Source: Elysia crispata (Eukaryota > Mollusca > Gastropoda > Plakobranchidae). Taken from it: a DNA stretch of 64,000 nucleotides. The notes under the pieces are model-generated. The model did not search any database. It had not been told where the DNA came from and worked only from the letters and a program-made list of their open reading frames with translations. The stretch spans positions 507,501 through 571,500 of the forward strand of contig JAWDGP010000832.1 in NCBI GenBank assembly GCA_033675545.1, written 5' to 3'. Positions 23,024 to 34,500 of this stretch are shown here, in pieces; position 1 is the first letter of the stretch, and every line of letters begins with the position of its first letter. A program made the position numbers and the translations under genes.

Positions 23024-26000
23024 ATTTATAGATATAGAGATTGCCAAATTAGAATTAACCGGCAGCAGTATTGGAATTATGCTATTTATAGAGATTGGCA
23101 AATTGGAATTAACCGGCGGCCATATTGGAATCATGCTTATTATAGAGATTACCAAATTGGATTTAACCGGCGGCCATAATGGAATTAGGCTAATTATAGA
23201 GATTACCAAAATAGATTTAACTGGCGGCCATATTGGAATTATGCTAATTATAGAGATTGTTGAAATAGAATTAACCAGCCGTCAGATTGAAATTTTGCTA
23301 AATATAGAGATTGCCAAATTGGAATTAACCGAGGGCCATATTAGAATTATGCTAATTATAAAGATTGCTAAAATAGAATTCACTGGCGGCATTATGGATT
23401 TATGCTAATTATAGAAATTTCCAAAATAAAATTGACTGTCGGCCATATCGGAATTATGCTATTTATGGAATTGACAAATTAGATATTACCGGCGGCCATA
23501 TTGGAATTATGCTATTTATAAAGATTGCAAAATTGGATTTAACCGGCGGCCATAATGGAATTAGGCTAATTATAGAGATTACCTAAATAGATTTAACTGG
23601 CGGCCATATTGGAATTATGCTAATTATAGAGATTGTTGAAATAGAATTAACCAGCCGCCAGATCGGAATTATCCGAGGGCCATATTAGAATCATGCTAAT
23701 TATAGAGATTGCCAAATTGGATTTAACGGGCGGCCCTATCGGAATTATGCTAATTACAGAGATTTCCAAAATAGATTTAACTGGCGGCCATATTGGAATT
23801 ATGCTAATTATAGAGATTGCCAAAAAAAGAAATAACCGGCGGCCGTATTGGAATAATGCTAATTATAAAGATCGCAAAAACAGAATGAAGCGGCAGCCAT
23901 CTTGGAATTATGCTAATTATAGAGATTCCTAAAATAAGAGTAACCGGCGGCCATATTGGAATTATGGTAATTATAGAGATAATTCAATTGGAAATAACCG
24001 GCGGCCATATTGGTTTTATGGTATTTATAGAGATTGCCAAAAAAGAATTAACCGGCATCCATATTGGAATTATACTATTTATAGAGATTGCCAAATTGGA
24101 TTTAACCGGCGGCCATATTGGAAATATGCTGTATATAGAGATTACCAAAATTGTATTCACTGGCGGCCATATTGGAATTATGCTAATTATAGAGATTATC
24201 AAAATAGAATTATCCGGCGGCCGTATTTAAATTATGCTAATTATAGAGATTGCCAAAATAGAAATAACCGGCGGCCATATTTGAATTATGCTAATTAAAG
24301 AGATTTCCAAATTGAATTTGTTTAGCCGCCATATTGGAATGAGGCTATTTATAGAGATTACCAAAATAGATTTAACTGGCTGCCATATTGGAATTATGCT
24401 CATTATAGAGATTGTTAAAATAGAATTAACCAGCCGCTATATTTGAAATATGCTGTTTATAGAGATTATCAAAATAGAATTAACCGGCGGCCATATTGGA
24501 ATTATGCTAATTATAGAGATTGCCAAATTGAATTTAATTGGCGGCCATATTGGAATTATGCTAATTATAGAGATTACCAAAATAGATTTAACTGGCGGCC
24601 ATATTGGAATTATGCTAGATATAGAGATTGTTAAAATAGTATTAACTATCCGCCATATTAAAAATTTGCTAAATATAGAGATTGCGAAAGTGGAATTCAC
24701 TGGTGGCCATATTAGAATTATGCTAATTATAGAGATTGCCAAAATAGATTTAACTGGCGGCCATATTGGAATTATGCTAATTATAGACATTACTAAATTG
24801 GTATTAACCGGCGGCTATATTGGAATTATGCTAATTATAGAGATTTCCAAATTGGATTGATCCAGCCGCCATATTAGAATTATGCTAATTATAGAGATTG
24901 CCAAAATAGATTTAACTTGCGGCCATATTGGAATTATGCTAATTATAGAGATTGTTGAATTAGAATTAACCAGCTGCCATATTTAAATTTTGCTAAATAT
25001 AGAGATTGACAAATTGGAATTCACTGGTGGCCATATTAGAATTATGCTAATTATAGAGATTGCCAAAAAAGAATTAACCGGCATCCATATTGGAATTATA
25101 CTATTTATAGAGATTGCCAAATTGGTTTTAACAGGCGGCCATATTGGAATTATGCTAATTATAGAGATTACCAAAATAGATTTAACTGGCGGCCATATTG
25201 GAATTATGCTAGATATAGAGATTGTTAAAATAGAATCAACTATCCGCCATATTAAAATTTTGCTAAATATAGAGATTGCCAAATTGGAACTCACTGGTGG
25301 CCATATTAGAATTATGCTAATTATAGAGATTTCCAAAATAGATTTAACTGGCGGCCATATTGGAATTATGCTAATTATAGACATAACTAAATTGGAATTA
25401 ACCGGCGGCTATATTGGAATTATGCTATTTATACAGATTGCCAAATTGGATTGATCCAGCCGCCTTATTAGAATTATGCTAATTATAGAGATTGCCAAAA
25501 TAGATTTAACTGGCGGCCATATTTGAATTATGCTAATTATAGACATAACTTAATTGGAATTAACCAGCGGCTATATTGGAATTATGCTATTTATACAGAT
25601 TGCCAAATTGGATTGATCCAGCCGCCATATTAGAATTATGCTAATTATAGAGATTGCCAAAATAGATTTAACTGGCGACCATATTGGAATTATTCTAATT
25701 ATAGAGATTGTTCAATTAGAATTAACCAGCCGCCATATTTAAATTTTGCTAAATATAGAGATTGCCAAATTGGAATTCACTGGTGGCCATATTAGAATTA
25801 TGCTAATTATAGAGATTGCCAAAAAAGAATTAACCGGCATCCATATTGGAATTATACTATTTATAGAGATTGCCAAATTGGTTTTAACAGGCGGCCATAT
25901 TGGAATTATGCTAATTATAGAGATTAGCAAAATAGATTTAACTGGCGGCCATATTGGAATTATGCTAGATATAGAGATTGTTAAAATAGAATCAACTATC

Positions 26001-28676
26001 CGCCATATTAAAAATTTGCTAAATATAGAGATTGCCAAATTGGAACTCACTGGTGGCCATATTAGAATTATGCTAATTATAGAGATTTCCAAAGTAGATT
26101 TAACTGGCGGCCATATTGGAATTATGCTAATTATAGACATAACTAAATTGGAATTAACCGGCGGCTATATTTGAATTATGCTAATTATAGAGATTGCCAA
26201 ATTGGATTGATCCAGCCGCCTTATTAGAATTATGCTAAGTATAGAGATTGCCAAAATAGATTTAACTGGCGGCCATATTTGAATTATGCTAATTATAGAG
26301 ATTGTTGAATTAGAATTAACCAGCCGCCATATTTAAATTTTGCTAAATATAGAGATTGCCAAATTGGAATTCACTGGTGGCCATATTAGAATCATGCTAA
26401 TTATAGAGATTGCCAAAAAAGAATTAACCGGCATCCATATTGGAATTATACTATTTATAGAGATTGCCAAATTGGATTTAACAAGCGGCCATATTGGAAT
26501 TATGCTAATTATAGAGATTACCAAAATAGATTTAACAAGCGGCCATATTGGAGTTATGCTAGATAAAGAGATTGTTAAAATAGAATCAACTATTCGCCAT
26601 ATTAAAAATTTGCTAAATATAGAGATTGCCAAATTGGAATTCACTGGTGGCCATATTAGAATTATGCTAATTATAGAGATTTCCAAAGTAGATTTAACTG
26701 GCGGCCATATTAGAATTATGCTAATTATAGACATAACTTAATTGATTTTAACCAGCGGCTATATTGGAATTATGCTATTTATACAGATTGCCAAATTGGA
26801 TTGATCCAGCCGCCATATTAAAATTATGCTAATTATAGAGATTGCCAAAATAGATTTAACTGGCGGCCATATTGGAATTATTCTAATTATAGAGATTGTT
26901 GAATTAGAATTAACCAGCCGCCATATTTAAATTTTGCTAAATATAGAGATTGCCAAATTGGAATTCACTGGTGGCCATATTAGAATTATGCTAATTATAG
27001 AGATTGCCAAAAAAGAATTAACCGGCATCCATATTGGAATTATACTATTTATAGAGATTGCCAAATTGGATTTAACAGGCGGCCATATTGAAATTATGCT
27101 AATTATAGAGATTACCTAAATAGATTTAACTGGCGGCCATATTGGAAATATGCTCATTATGGAGATTGTTAAAATAGAATTAACCAGCCGTCATATTGGA
27201 AATCTGCTGTTTATACAGATTACCAAAATTGAATTCACTGGCGGCCATATTGGAATTATGCTAATTATAGAGATTATCAAAATAGAATTATCCGGCGGCC
27301 GTATTTAAATTATGTTAATTATAGAGATTGTCAAAATAGAGATAACCGGCGGCCATATTTGAATTATGCTTGTTAAAGAGATTTCCAAATTGAATTTGTT
27401 CAGCCGAAATATTGGAATTAGGCAATTTATAAAGATTGCCAAATTGGATTGATGCTTATTGTTGAGATTAAGAAAATAGATTTAACTGGCGGCCATATTG
27501 GAATTATGCTCATTATAGAGATTGTTAAGATAAAATTAACCAGCCGCCATATTTGAAATATGCTGTTCATAGAGATTACCAAAATAGAATTAATCGGCGG
27601 CCATATTGGATTTATGCTAATTATAGAGATCGCCAAAAAAGATTTAACTGGCGACCATATTGGAATTATGCTAATTATAGAGATTACTAAAATAGATTGA
27701 ACTGGCGGCTATATTGGAATTATGCTAATTATAGAGATTGTTGAAATAGAATCAATCAGCCGCCACATTGGAATTATGCTAATTTTAGAGATTACCAAAG
27801 GAGAATTAACCGCGGCCATATTGGAATTATGCTAATTATAGAGATTACAAAAAAAAAGAATTAATCGGCGGCCATATTGGAAATATGCCATTTATAGTTT
27901 TTGCAAAAATAGAAATAACCGGCGGCTATATTGTAATTATGCTAATTATAGAGATTACTCAAATAGAATTAACCATCGGCCATATTAGAATTATGCTAAT
28001 TATAAAGATTTTCAAATTGGAATTAACCGGCGGCCATATTGGAATTATGCTATTTATGGAGATTGCCAAATTGGATTTAACCCGCGGCCATATTGGAATT
28101 ATGCTAATTATAGAGATTACCAAATTGGATTTAACCGGCGGCCATATTGGAATTATGCTAATTATAGAGATTACTAAATTGGAATTAACCGGCGGCCATA
28201 TTGGAATTATGCTAATTATAGAGATTTCCAAATTGGATTTATCCAGCCGCCATATTGGAATTATGCTAATTATAGAGATTGCCAAATTGGATTTAACCGG
28301 CGGCCATATTGGAATTATGCTAATTATAGAGATTTCCAAATTGGATTTATCCAGCCGCCATATTGGAATTATGCTAATTATAGAGATTATCAAAATAGAT
28401 TTATCCAGCGGCCATATTGGAATTATGCTAGATATAGAGATTGTTAAAATAGAATTAACCAGCCGCCATATTAGAAATATGCTGAATATAGAGATTACCA
28501 AAATTGAATTCACTGGCGGCCATATTGGAATTATGCTAATTATAGAGATTATCAAAAAAGAATTATCCGGCGGCCATATTGGAATTATGCTAATTATAGA
28601 GATTACTAAATTGGAATTATGCTGATTATAGAGATTGCCAAAATAGAATTAAACGGCGGCCATATTGGAATTATGC
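23024..28676. repeat. 54-bp satellite array, about 105 monomers
   Basis: Monomers contain GGCGGCCATATTGGAATTAT, then GCTAATTATAGAGATT and GCCAAAATAGATTTAACT or variants. The unit is exactly 54 bp (18 codons), so diverged copies keep open frames on both strands. The + frame repeats an IEIAKIDLTGGHIGIML-like 18-mer and the - frame an IPIWPPVKSNLAISIIS-like one. Stops and frameshifts break both many times, so I do not call it a gene. Copies vary mainly by substitutions. It lies between the two inverted arms. Confidence 0.97.
24990..27120. repeat. Higher-order repeat region of the satellite (11-mer and 14-mer)
   Basis: A diagnostic monomer series (AATTCACTGGTGGCCATATT, then GAATTAACCGGCATCCATAT) restarts at 24990, 25746, 26340 and 26934. 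The spacings are 756, 594 and 594 bp, that is 14, 11 and 11 monomers. The 14-mer looks like the 11-mer plus a duplicated trimer (162 bp) containing GGATTGATCCAGCCGCC, seen near 25450 and 25610. Confidence 0.85.
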
Positions 28677-29180
28677 TGTTCAGTATTATTGCTCCAGCAA
28701 CGCTGTTATCTGTAATTTCTTATTACAACAAACCACAACATTTATTGAATAGTTTTACTGTGTCTGAAATTTACCTTTACACAATTGGGTACGTTTTTGG
28801 CGTTGGCTTTAGTGACCATTTACCTGCTTATTTCTCTTTCCTCACATTTCACAATAACTGTTATCTTTTTAGCCCGTCCCAGATCTTTTATCTCTAGCTA
28901 TATCTCGATCTTTTTCGAGTAATCAGTTCAGTCGTAAAGATTTGCTCCAACACCAGTTAAAAAGCTTATTGTCTACCCACCCTCACCCCACCATCCCCCC
29001 CCCCTTCCAAAAAAAAAAAATCGTGTCATTTTTATTATATTAAGAGAACATCTAATTATCAAATTCAATATTTGCAGCCGTTGAGTTTTACCAGCTATAT
29101 CCTGCTTGGGTAAATCAAGATTAGCTATAACTGTGGAAGCAGAGTCTTACTAAAGCGAGTGGAAATAGAACAATATCTGT
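28677..29180. other. Unique spacer between satellite and right arm
   Basis: About 500 bp not shared with the left side. It contains a C run near 28996 and a following A run. No gene is recognised. Confidence 0.7.
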
Positions 29181-29926
29181 TATAAACAATGCTATGGACA
29201 GTTCTCATAGTCAAGAGGAATATTATGATTATTACTAAAAATAAATTCGAAAAAAATTTTATGGAAAGGATATATTTTGATTATATGGTATTTTTTGATG
29301 ATTTATAGGAATCATTTCGATTCTACAGCATTGGTATTGTATTAGTATAGAGAAAGAAAAAATGGAAATCGATTCTACCGTTTTGATATTTTTTTTTAAA
29401 TTTCGAATTCTATTCTATTGTAATGATATTTTATTATGCTTGTTTATAGAGATAGAAGTAAAGAGGTTTTTCTCACCCCTATTTAATTATTCAATATTGA
29501 TTCACCATCTATGTGGCAGTTGGCTATTCCATGTTTTGTTCCCAACACATACCATCCACGCATTATCAATTCGGTAATAAGGGTTTATGTTTCTATTACT
29601 TTAAATGGAGTTCAATATTTCTTTTGTATAAAATCGACGGATCTTAAACTCTGAGCAAATTGCAATGAATTGAAATCACTTGATGAATACCATAAACACG
29701 TACGAAAACCTATTAAAAACAGGAACTTTATCAAAAATAACCAAGATAGATAAAAAAGAGTGTTATCTGTGTTTTTTTAGAGAAATCCAAATTATAAAAA
29801 TATATAAAGAAATAATTGTATAATTCACATTGTTTTCTAAAAAATTAAAAAGACACATAATACAGTCTTTTAAAAATAACGTATATAACATAAACGAATA
29901 TGACATTTTCATTAAAAGAGATAATA

Positions 29927-29956
29927 CGAGGGCAGGCTGATAATTAAGTTCCGTTT
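29927..29956 (+). repeat. Mariner 5' terminal inverted repeat
   Basis: Thirty bases identical to the reverse complement of 31271-31300, preceded by TA. Confidence 0.97.
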
Positions 29957-30120
29957 GCTAATAACTAGGTCAATTTTCGTCACATCGACCTAAAATTTCA
30001 TACATGTACTCTCGAACCATTTTTCTAGACTTAACTATATCAACAAGTTTGTGTGACGTCATTCGTGCTCATAATGCAGTGACGCGCAACACATGATGTG
30101 GTAGCCATGTTTATGAGACA

Positions 30121-31272
30121 ATGGCGACTTCCATGACCTTCTCATCAAACAGCGCTCTGTTATCGAGTTTTTGGCAGCTGAGGGATGTTCTGCTGCAAAC
30201 ATTCATGCAAGAATGAAGACAGTTTATGGTGAAATGTGCATTTCAGACTGTGCAGTTCGCAAATGGGTGAGAATTTTTAAAGGGGAAGACCCCAGAGAGA
30301 CAATTCTGCGTGATCGAAAGCGTTCGGGTAGGCCCCTTTCCGCATCGGACACGGCTCATCGAGAGAAAGTTGACTGCATGATTAGAGCTAATCGATGGGT
30401 CAAACAAAAGGAAATTGCAGATGAAGTAGGCATTTCGAAAGAACGAGTGCACCATATCGCCACAACTGTACTGGGTTACCGAAAAGTCTCTGCCCGTTGG
30501 GTCCCAAGACAGCTCACTGTAGAGATGAAAGCGCAGAGAAAGGACATGTGTACTCAACTCTTAGAGCGTTACAATGCAGAAGGAGAAGCATTTCTGCAAC
30601 GCATTGTGACTGGAGACGAATCCTGGGTCCACCACTACGATCCAGAATGTAAAGCCCAATCGATGGAGTATAGGCACAAAACTTCTCCAAGTACAAGGAA
30701 GTTCAAGGTTGTTGCCTCTGCAAGAAAGGTCTTGTTCACCGTTTTCTGGGACATGGAGGGAGTGGTCCACATGAAATTTCTGGAGCAAGGGCAAACTGTG
30801 AACTCTGAGCGATATATTTCAACACTCCGAGCTCTCAAACTCCGACTCAGACGTATTCGGCGTGATAAGGACTCAATCCTGCAACACGACAATGCGCGCC
30901 CGCACACCAGTCGCCAAACTCAGGACGCCTTAAGGCAGCTGGAATTTACGACCCTACCTCACCCTACATACAGCCCCGATCTTGCCCCCCTCTGACTATT
31001 ATTTGTTTCCCCAACTCAAGAAGTACCTGAAGGGCCATCACTATGACAATGATGAGGAAGTTATCGCAGATGTTCGCAGATGGTGCCGTGGACAGCCGTC
31101 TGAATTCTTCGCTGACGGCGTGAGCCAACTAGTGAAACATTGGAGGCGGTGTGTTGATCGCGACGGTGACTACATCGAAAAACAGAGTGCTAAGTATGTA
31201 GCTGAGATATTAAGCTTTCGTTTGACGTATTGTTTATGTATATGCTGTGAAAAATTAAAAAGTTATGATTAA
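30121..31272 (+). pseudogene. Mariner DD34D transposase, two frameshifts
   Basis: This is a cut-and-paste transposase that acts in the nucleus on its own terminal repeats. From an in-frame codon at 30126 the protein shows an N-terminal helix-turn-helix (IKQRSVIEFLAAEG, then CAVRKWVRIFKGEDPRETI), the SGRP linker and a second helix-turn-helix (KEIADEVGISKERVHHI). It then shows the mariner signature WVPRQLT and catalytic TGDESW (Asp at 30615) and HDNARPH (Asp at 30888). YSPDLAP-DYYLF follows, with the third Asp at 30994, giving 34 residues between the second and third. The natural start ATG at 30121 is out of frame by a one-base loss before 30132. A six-C run at 30985-30990 has one C too many and puts a stop before the third Asp. 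The C-terminal part is open to TAA at 31270-31272, which overlaps the 3' terminal repeat. Otherwise the copy is uneroded, so it is young but inactive. Confidence 0.93.
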
Positions 31273-31300
31273 ACGGAACTTAATTATCAGCCTGCCCTCG
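31271..31300 (-). repeat. Mariner 3' terminal inverted repeat
   Basis: Reverse complement of 29927-29956, followed by TA. Confidence 0.97.
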
Positions 31301-31929
31301 TACATATTTCAAAACATTCATTAATTAGGTTTTTACTCCAGTCAACATATTTTCCCTGTTCTCTTTAAAAGCGTTATCAAGAGAAATAGTAACTGGATGA
31401 TAAGAAAGCTTTGAGGGTTCAAACAAGGTCCCACGTTTTACTTCTGAAAAGGAATCACAAAAAAGAAGGATTAATAAGGGGGGGAGGGGGGGGGGTGAAA
31501 CCTTAGCCAAATAGAGACTAGGATAAAAAGACGAGGCAACAAACGTTTGAATCTTTTGTTAATCCAAAACTAGGCCGATGGGTACCAGCAAGAACCATCG
31601 CCTTGACACTGTAAAAAAACACGTCCTCTCCATGTTAGATTGAGAACGATGTTGTTTTGACTGTAAAGGAGTTGCTCTAGATAGCTATAAACAAACGTCA
31701 TCGTAACAGTGTGCTGATTAATAGGCGATCGGGTGAGCAATATTCAACTGAAAAGGCTTGTATTATAGGCGTCTCGACTAAAATCAACAATGAATACTGA
31801 ACCTTGAGTTTCCTTAGAAATGATTTTAAGTTTCGTAACATTTAAAACCAGGGGCTTATAAAACTATAATGAAATATTTAAAACAAAAATAACTTAAATT
31901 TTAATATATATAGTCATTGTATGCTTATG

Positions 31930-31930
<1 letters not shown>

Positions 31931-32012
<82 letters not shown>
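31931..32012. repeat. (CT)n microsatellite of the right arm
   Basis: About 41 CT units. It is the mirror partner of the (GA)n at 21511-21668. Confidence 0.97.
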
Positions 32013-32015
<3 letters not shown>

Positions 32016-32475
32016 CTAACCCTTATTGAAATTTGAAGTAAAAATAAAGCCAGAAAATACATTGCTACATGGCGACTTACATAAAGATACATGTAAGTAA
32101 ATAAAGATAGCATTGCACGAAGCTATTTAACTAAAAATGTAGGAAGAGAAGTTCACAAATATATTCTTTCATATAATGTTATTTTTGTCATGGTCAGTCA
32201 ATCCCACAAGTGCCTCGAACTAACCTGGATTAGAAATATTCTCTCGTTCTAACCCTCTTTGAAATTTGAAGTAAAAATAATGCCAGAAAATACATCGCTA
32301 CATGGCGACTTACATAAATATACATGAGGGTAAATGAAGATAGCACTGTACAAAGTTTTTTAACTAAAAATGTAGGAAGAGAAGTTCACAAATATAATCT
32401 TTCACATAATGCTATTCTTGTCACTGTCAGTCAATCCCACAAGTGCCTCGAATTAACCTGGATTAGAAATATTGT
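32013..32475. repeat. Tandem duplication of a ~233-bp arm segment
   Basis: The segment CTCGTTCTAACCC...GATTAGAAATATT occurs twice in a row, the second copy starting near 32243. The left arm has it once (about 21325-21511). Both copies carry TTTGAAATTTGAAGTAAAAA or close variants. Confidence 0.85.
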
Positions 32476-33089
32476 CACTACCCCGAGGTCCTCCTTTCCA
32501 AAATCGGCTAGTTGCACCCTTGGGTCCACATATCCCTCACATAAACGCCTCAAGAGTTGGGAGAAAAAGAAAACAAAAAAGGTTTGACTCTGGTTAGTCA
32601 GCTCTAATAAGAGTTTAGAGCTAATGTCTTAATATGAAGTGAAAAACAGAAATGAAGATTTAATATGGGAAAAAATGATATAGGATATAGGACAAGGGAA
32701 AAGGAGAAAATCCTCATAGTTTCAGCCCAGGATAAGACAGAACGACAGAAATGATAGAGAAGAGAAATCGTAAGAATGGAGGCGAGGTTTAGACAGTTAC
32801 ACCATACAGTGTTGAGCTGAGGATCATATTCTTATAGCTCAATATTAAATTAGCTTTACTGAACAGCAAAAAAAGAATGGCTACAGCGAGCAGTGTAAAA
32901 ATTAAATGTATGTTTTTAAAAAGTGTAAACCTTTGAATGCTTTAAGATTAAATCAAATTTATAATTTTTGCTCAAATTAGAGGTAAAACAGCATGACTGA
33001 TATCAGGCGGCAGATCAGAGCCAACTCTAAGAAAGAAAAATGAGGGTATCCTTCCCTCTGCTAGTCTGTAAGAAGTCCTTGGGCAAGAC

Positions 33090-33940
33090 CAATGAAAAAA
33101 AACATGAACTGATAACAGACATCAACGATGTGAGTTGATGGTAAATTAGCTCAATAAAACAAAAAAAAAAAATAAAGTGTGGTGTCTGACAAGGATGTGT
33201 GCTTGCTCCAGACCTTTTCACTCTTTATAGTGAAATGATTTGAGAAGCATAGAAGGATACCCAGGAATTAAAATAGGAGGGCACAAAGTAAGCAACATGA
33301 GATACGCTGATGATGCTCTATTAATTGCAGAAGATAAAGAAGACTTGCCACAATTGTTAGACATCACTGAAGAAGAAAGCAGAAGGAAAGGATATGGATT
33401 AAAGAGCAAAAATACAGAAGTAATGGTTTTCACTCGAAACAATGAGTATGCACAGATCAATTATTTAGTAGCCAAAATTAATTCAAGGTCAGGAATCAAT
33501 GCAAATACTTGGGCACTTGAATGTTAAGAGATGGACACAGCAACTGTGAAATCACATCAAGAACAGCGCGAGTTGAAAATGAGTTTTCATTGACTGAAAT
33601 CAGAACTCACAAATGAATACATCTCATCTACAGTGAAGAAGAGCACTGGAGTGTTTTATTGAATCCATCCTTATGTATGGATGTTAGGCTTGGACAATTT
33701 CAAAAACAATTACAAAATTAACTGGAGGCAACAGAAATGTGGTTCCTAAGGAGAATGCTATGAATCTTATTCATGGACTTCAAAGAAATCAAACTAAACT
33801 GTACTATGAGGAGCTTGCACATCATTGTTCATAAATACCATATGTAAACTACAAGCAGTCTTTTTTTGGCCATGTGATGAGGAAAAAGAAACTGAAACAT
33901 CTTGTGACAAGTGGATTGATTTTAAAGGAAAAGGCACAAT
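33090..33940 (+). pseudogene. LINE reverse-transcriptase remnant in the right arm
   Basis: The + strand reads CGV-stop-QGCVLAPDLFTLYSEMI near 33178-33238; the stop is TGA where the family has an Arg codon. After a one-base loss come RSIEGYPGIKIGGHKVSNMR and YADDALLIAEDKEDL with the catalytic YADD intact. EEESRRKGYGLKSKNTEVMV follows, to a stop after 33527. Later pieces (HLVTSGLILKEKAQ-like) are in other frames. It is the palm to C-terminal part of a non-LTR reverse transcriptase, the mirror copy of 19701-20620. It is better preserved at the active site but lacks the 3' end that the left copy keeps. Confidence 0.82.
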
Positions 33941-34032
33941 AAATCATCAGTCTTGCAACCACCTCAAACACATGTTGCTGGATATCAGGTTTTAAAATTT
34001 CAGAAAATACATGGCTGTAAAAATCAATTTTC

Positions 34033-34142
34033 TACATAAAAATTGAAAAGCTGGGGAGATTGATTCAAAATATATTGTTTCAATTAATCCTATAATCTTA
34101 ATTGGGACTAAAGAGAGCTAGCCTGAATTATTCAGAGATGAA

Positions 34143-34143
<1 letters not shown>
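34033..34143 (+). repeat. Outlying inverted-repeat block, partner at 17485-17595
   Basis: Contains AATTGAAAAGCTGGGGAGAT and AAAGAGAGCTAGCCTGAATT, matching the left block in reverse complement. Confidence 0.75.

Positions 34144-34219
<76 letters not shown>
34144..34219. repeat. (CT)n microsatellite
   Basis: About 37 CT units, placed directly before another copy of the arm segment. Confidence 0.97.
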
Positions 34220-34222
<3 letters not shown>

Positions 34223-34500
34223 AAATTTGAAGTAAAAAAAATTAAGCCAGAAAATACATTATGATACATGTAATTAAAGAAAGATAGCACTGTACAAAGT
34301 TATTTAACTAAAAATAAAGGAAGAAAAGTTCGCAAATAAATTCTTTCATATAATTCTTTTTGTGGAACTGTCAGTCCATTCCACAAGTGTTTGAAATAAA
34401 ATGGATTAGAATTATTGTTACAATCCTGAGGTCCTCCTTTCCAAAATAAGCTGGGTTCACCCTTGGGTCCATTTACCTCTCACGTAGTGAAAAATGATTT
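34220..34500 (+). repeat. Third copy of the arm segment of 32013-32530
   Basis: TTTGAAATTTGAAGTAAAAA, AAGCCAGAAAATACATTATG and GAGGTCCTCCTTTCCAAAAT occur in the same order as in the right arm, more diverged. Again it directly follows a (CT)n tract. Confidence 0.8.

Larger units (their letters stand above)
29927..31300 (+). mobile_element. Mariner-type DNA transposon, 1374 bp
   Basis: The ends are perfect 30-bp inverted repeats starting CGAGGGCAGGCTGATAATTA (29927-29956 and 31271-31300); similarity continues to about 40 bp with three mismatches. Both sides are flanked by TA (29925-29926 and 31301-31302), the target duplicated by Tc1/mariner elements. The interior holds one transposase frame of the DD34D mariner class, broken by two single-base frame changes. 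The element sits only in the right arm, and the mirrored left arm keeps a TA at 22243-22244 without it. Confidence 0.96.
29181..33940 (-). repeat. Right arm of the large inverted repeat
   Basis: Pairs with 19835-23030 in reverse complement. Homology starts at TATAAACAATGCTATGGACA (29181) and runs, with the mariner (29927-31300) inserted, to AAAGGAAAAGGCAC near 33940. The order of landmarks is mirrored: the CCATAGCATT end, the C/G run near 31480, the CT/GA tract and the LINE remnant. Confidence 0.88.

Noticed and set aside
23024..28676. Long open frames of up to 246 codons in the 54-bp array as a repeat-protein gene, or the array as CRISPR
   Set aside because: The frames exist on both strands because the monomer is 54 bp and stop-poor. 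They break repeatedly and lack splice or start context. There are no unique spacers between repeats, and this is animal DNA.
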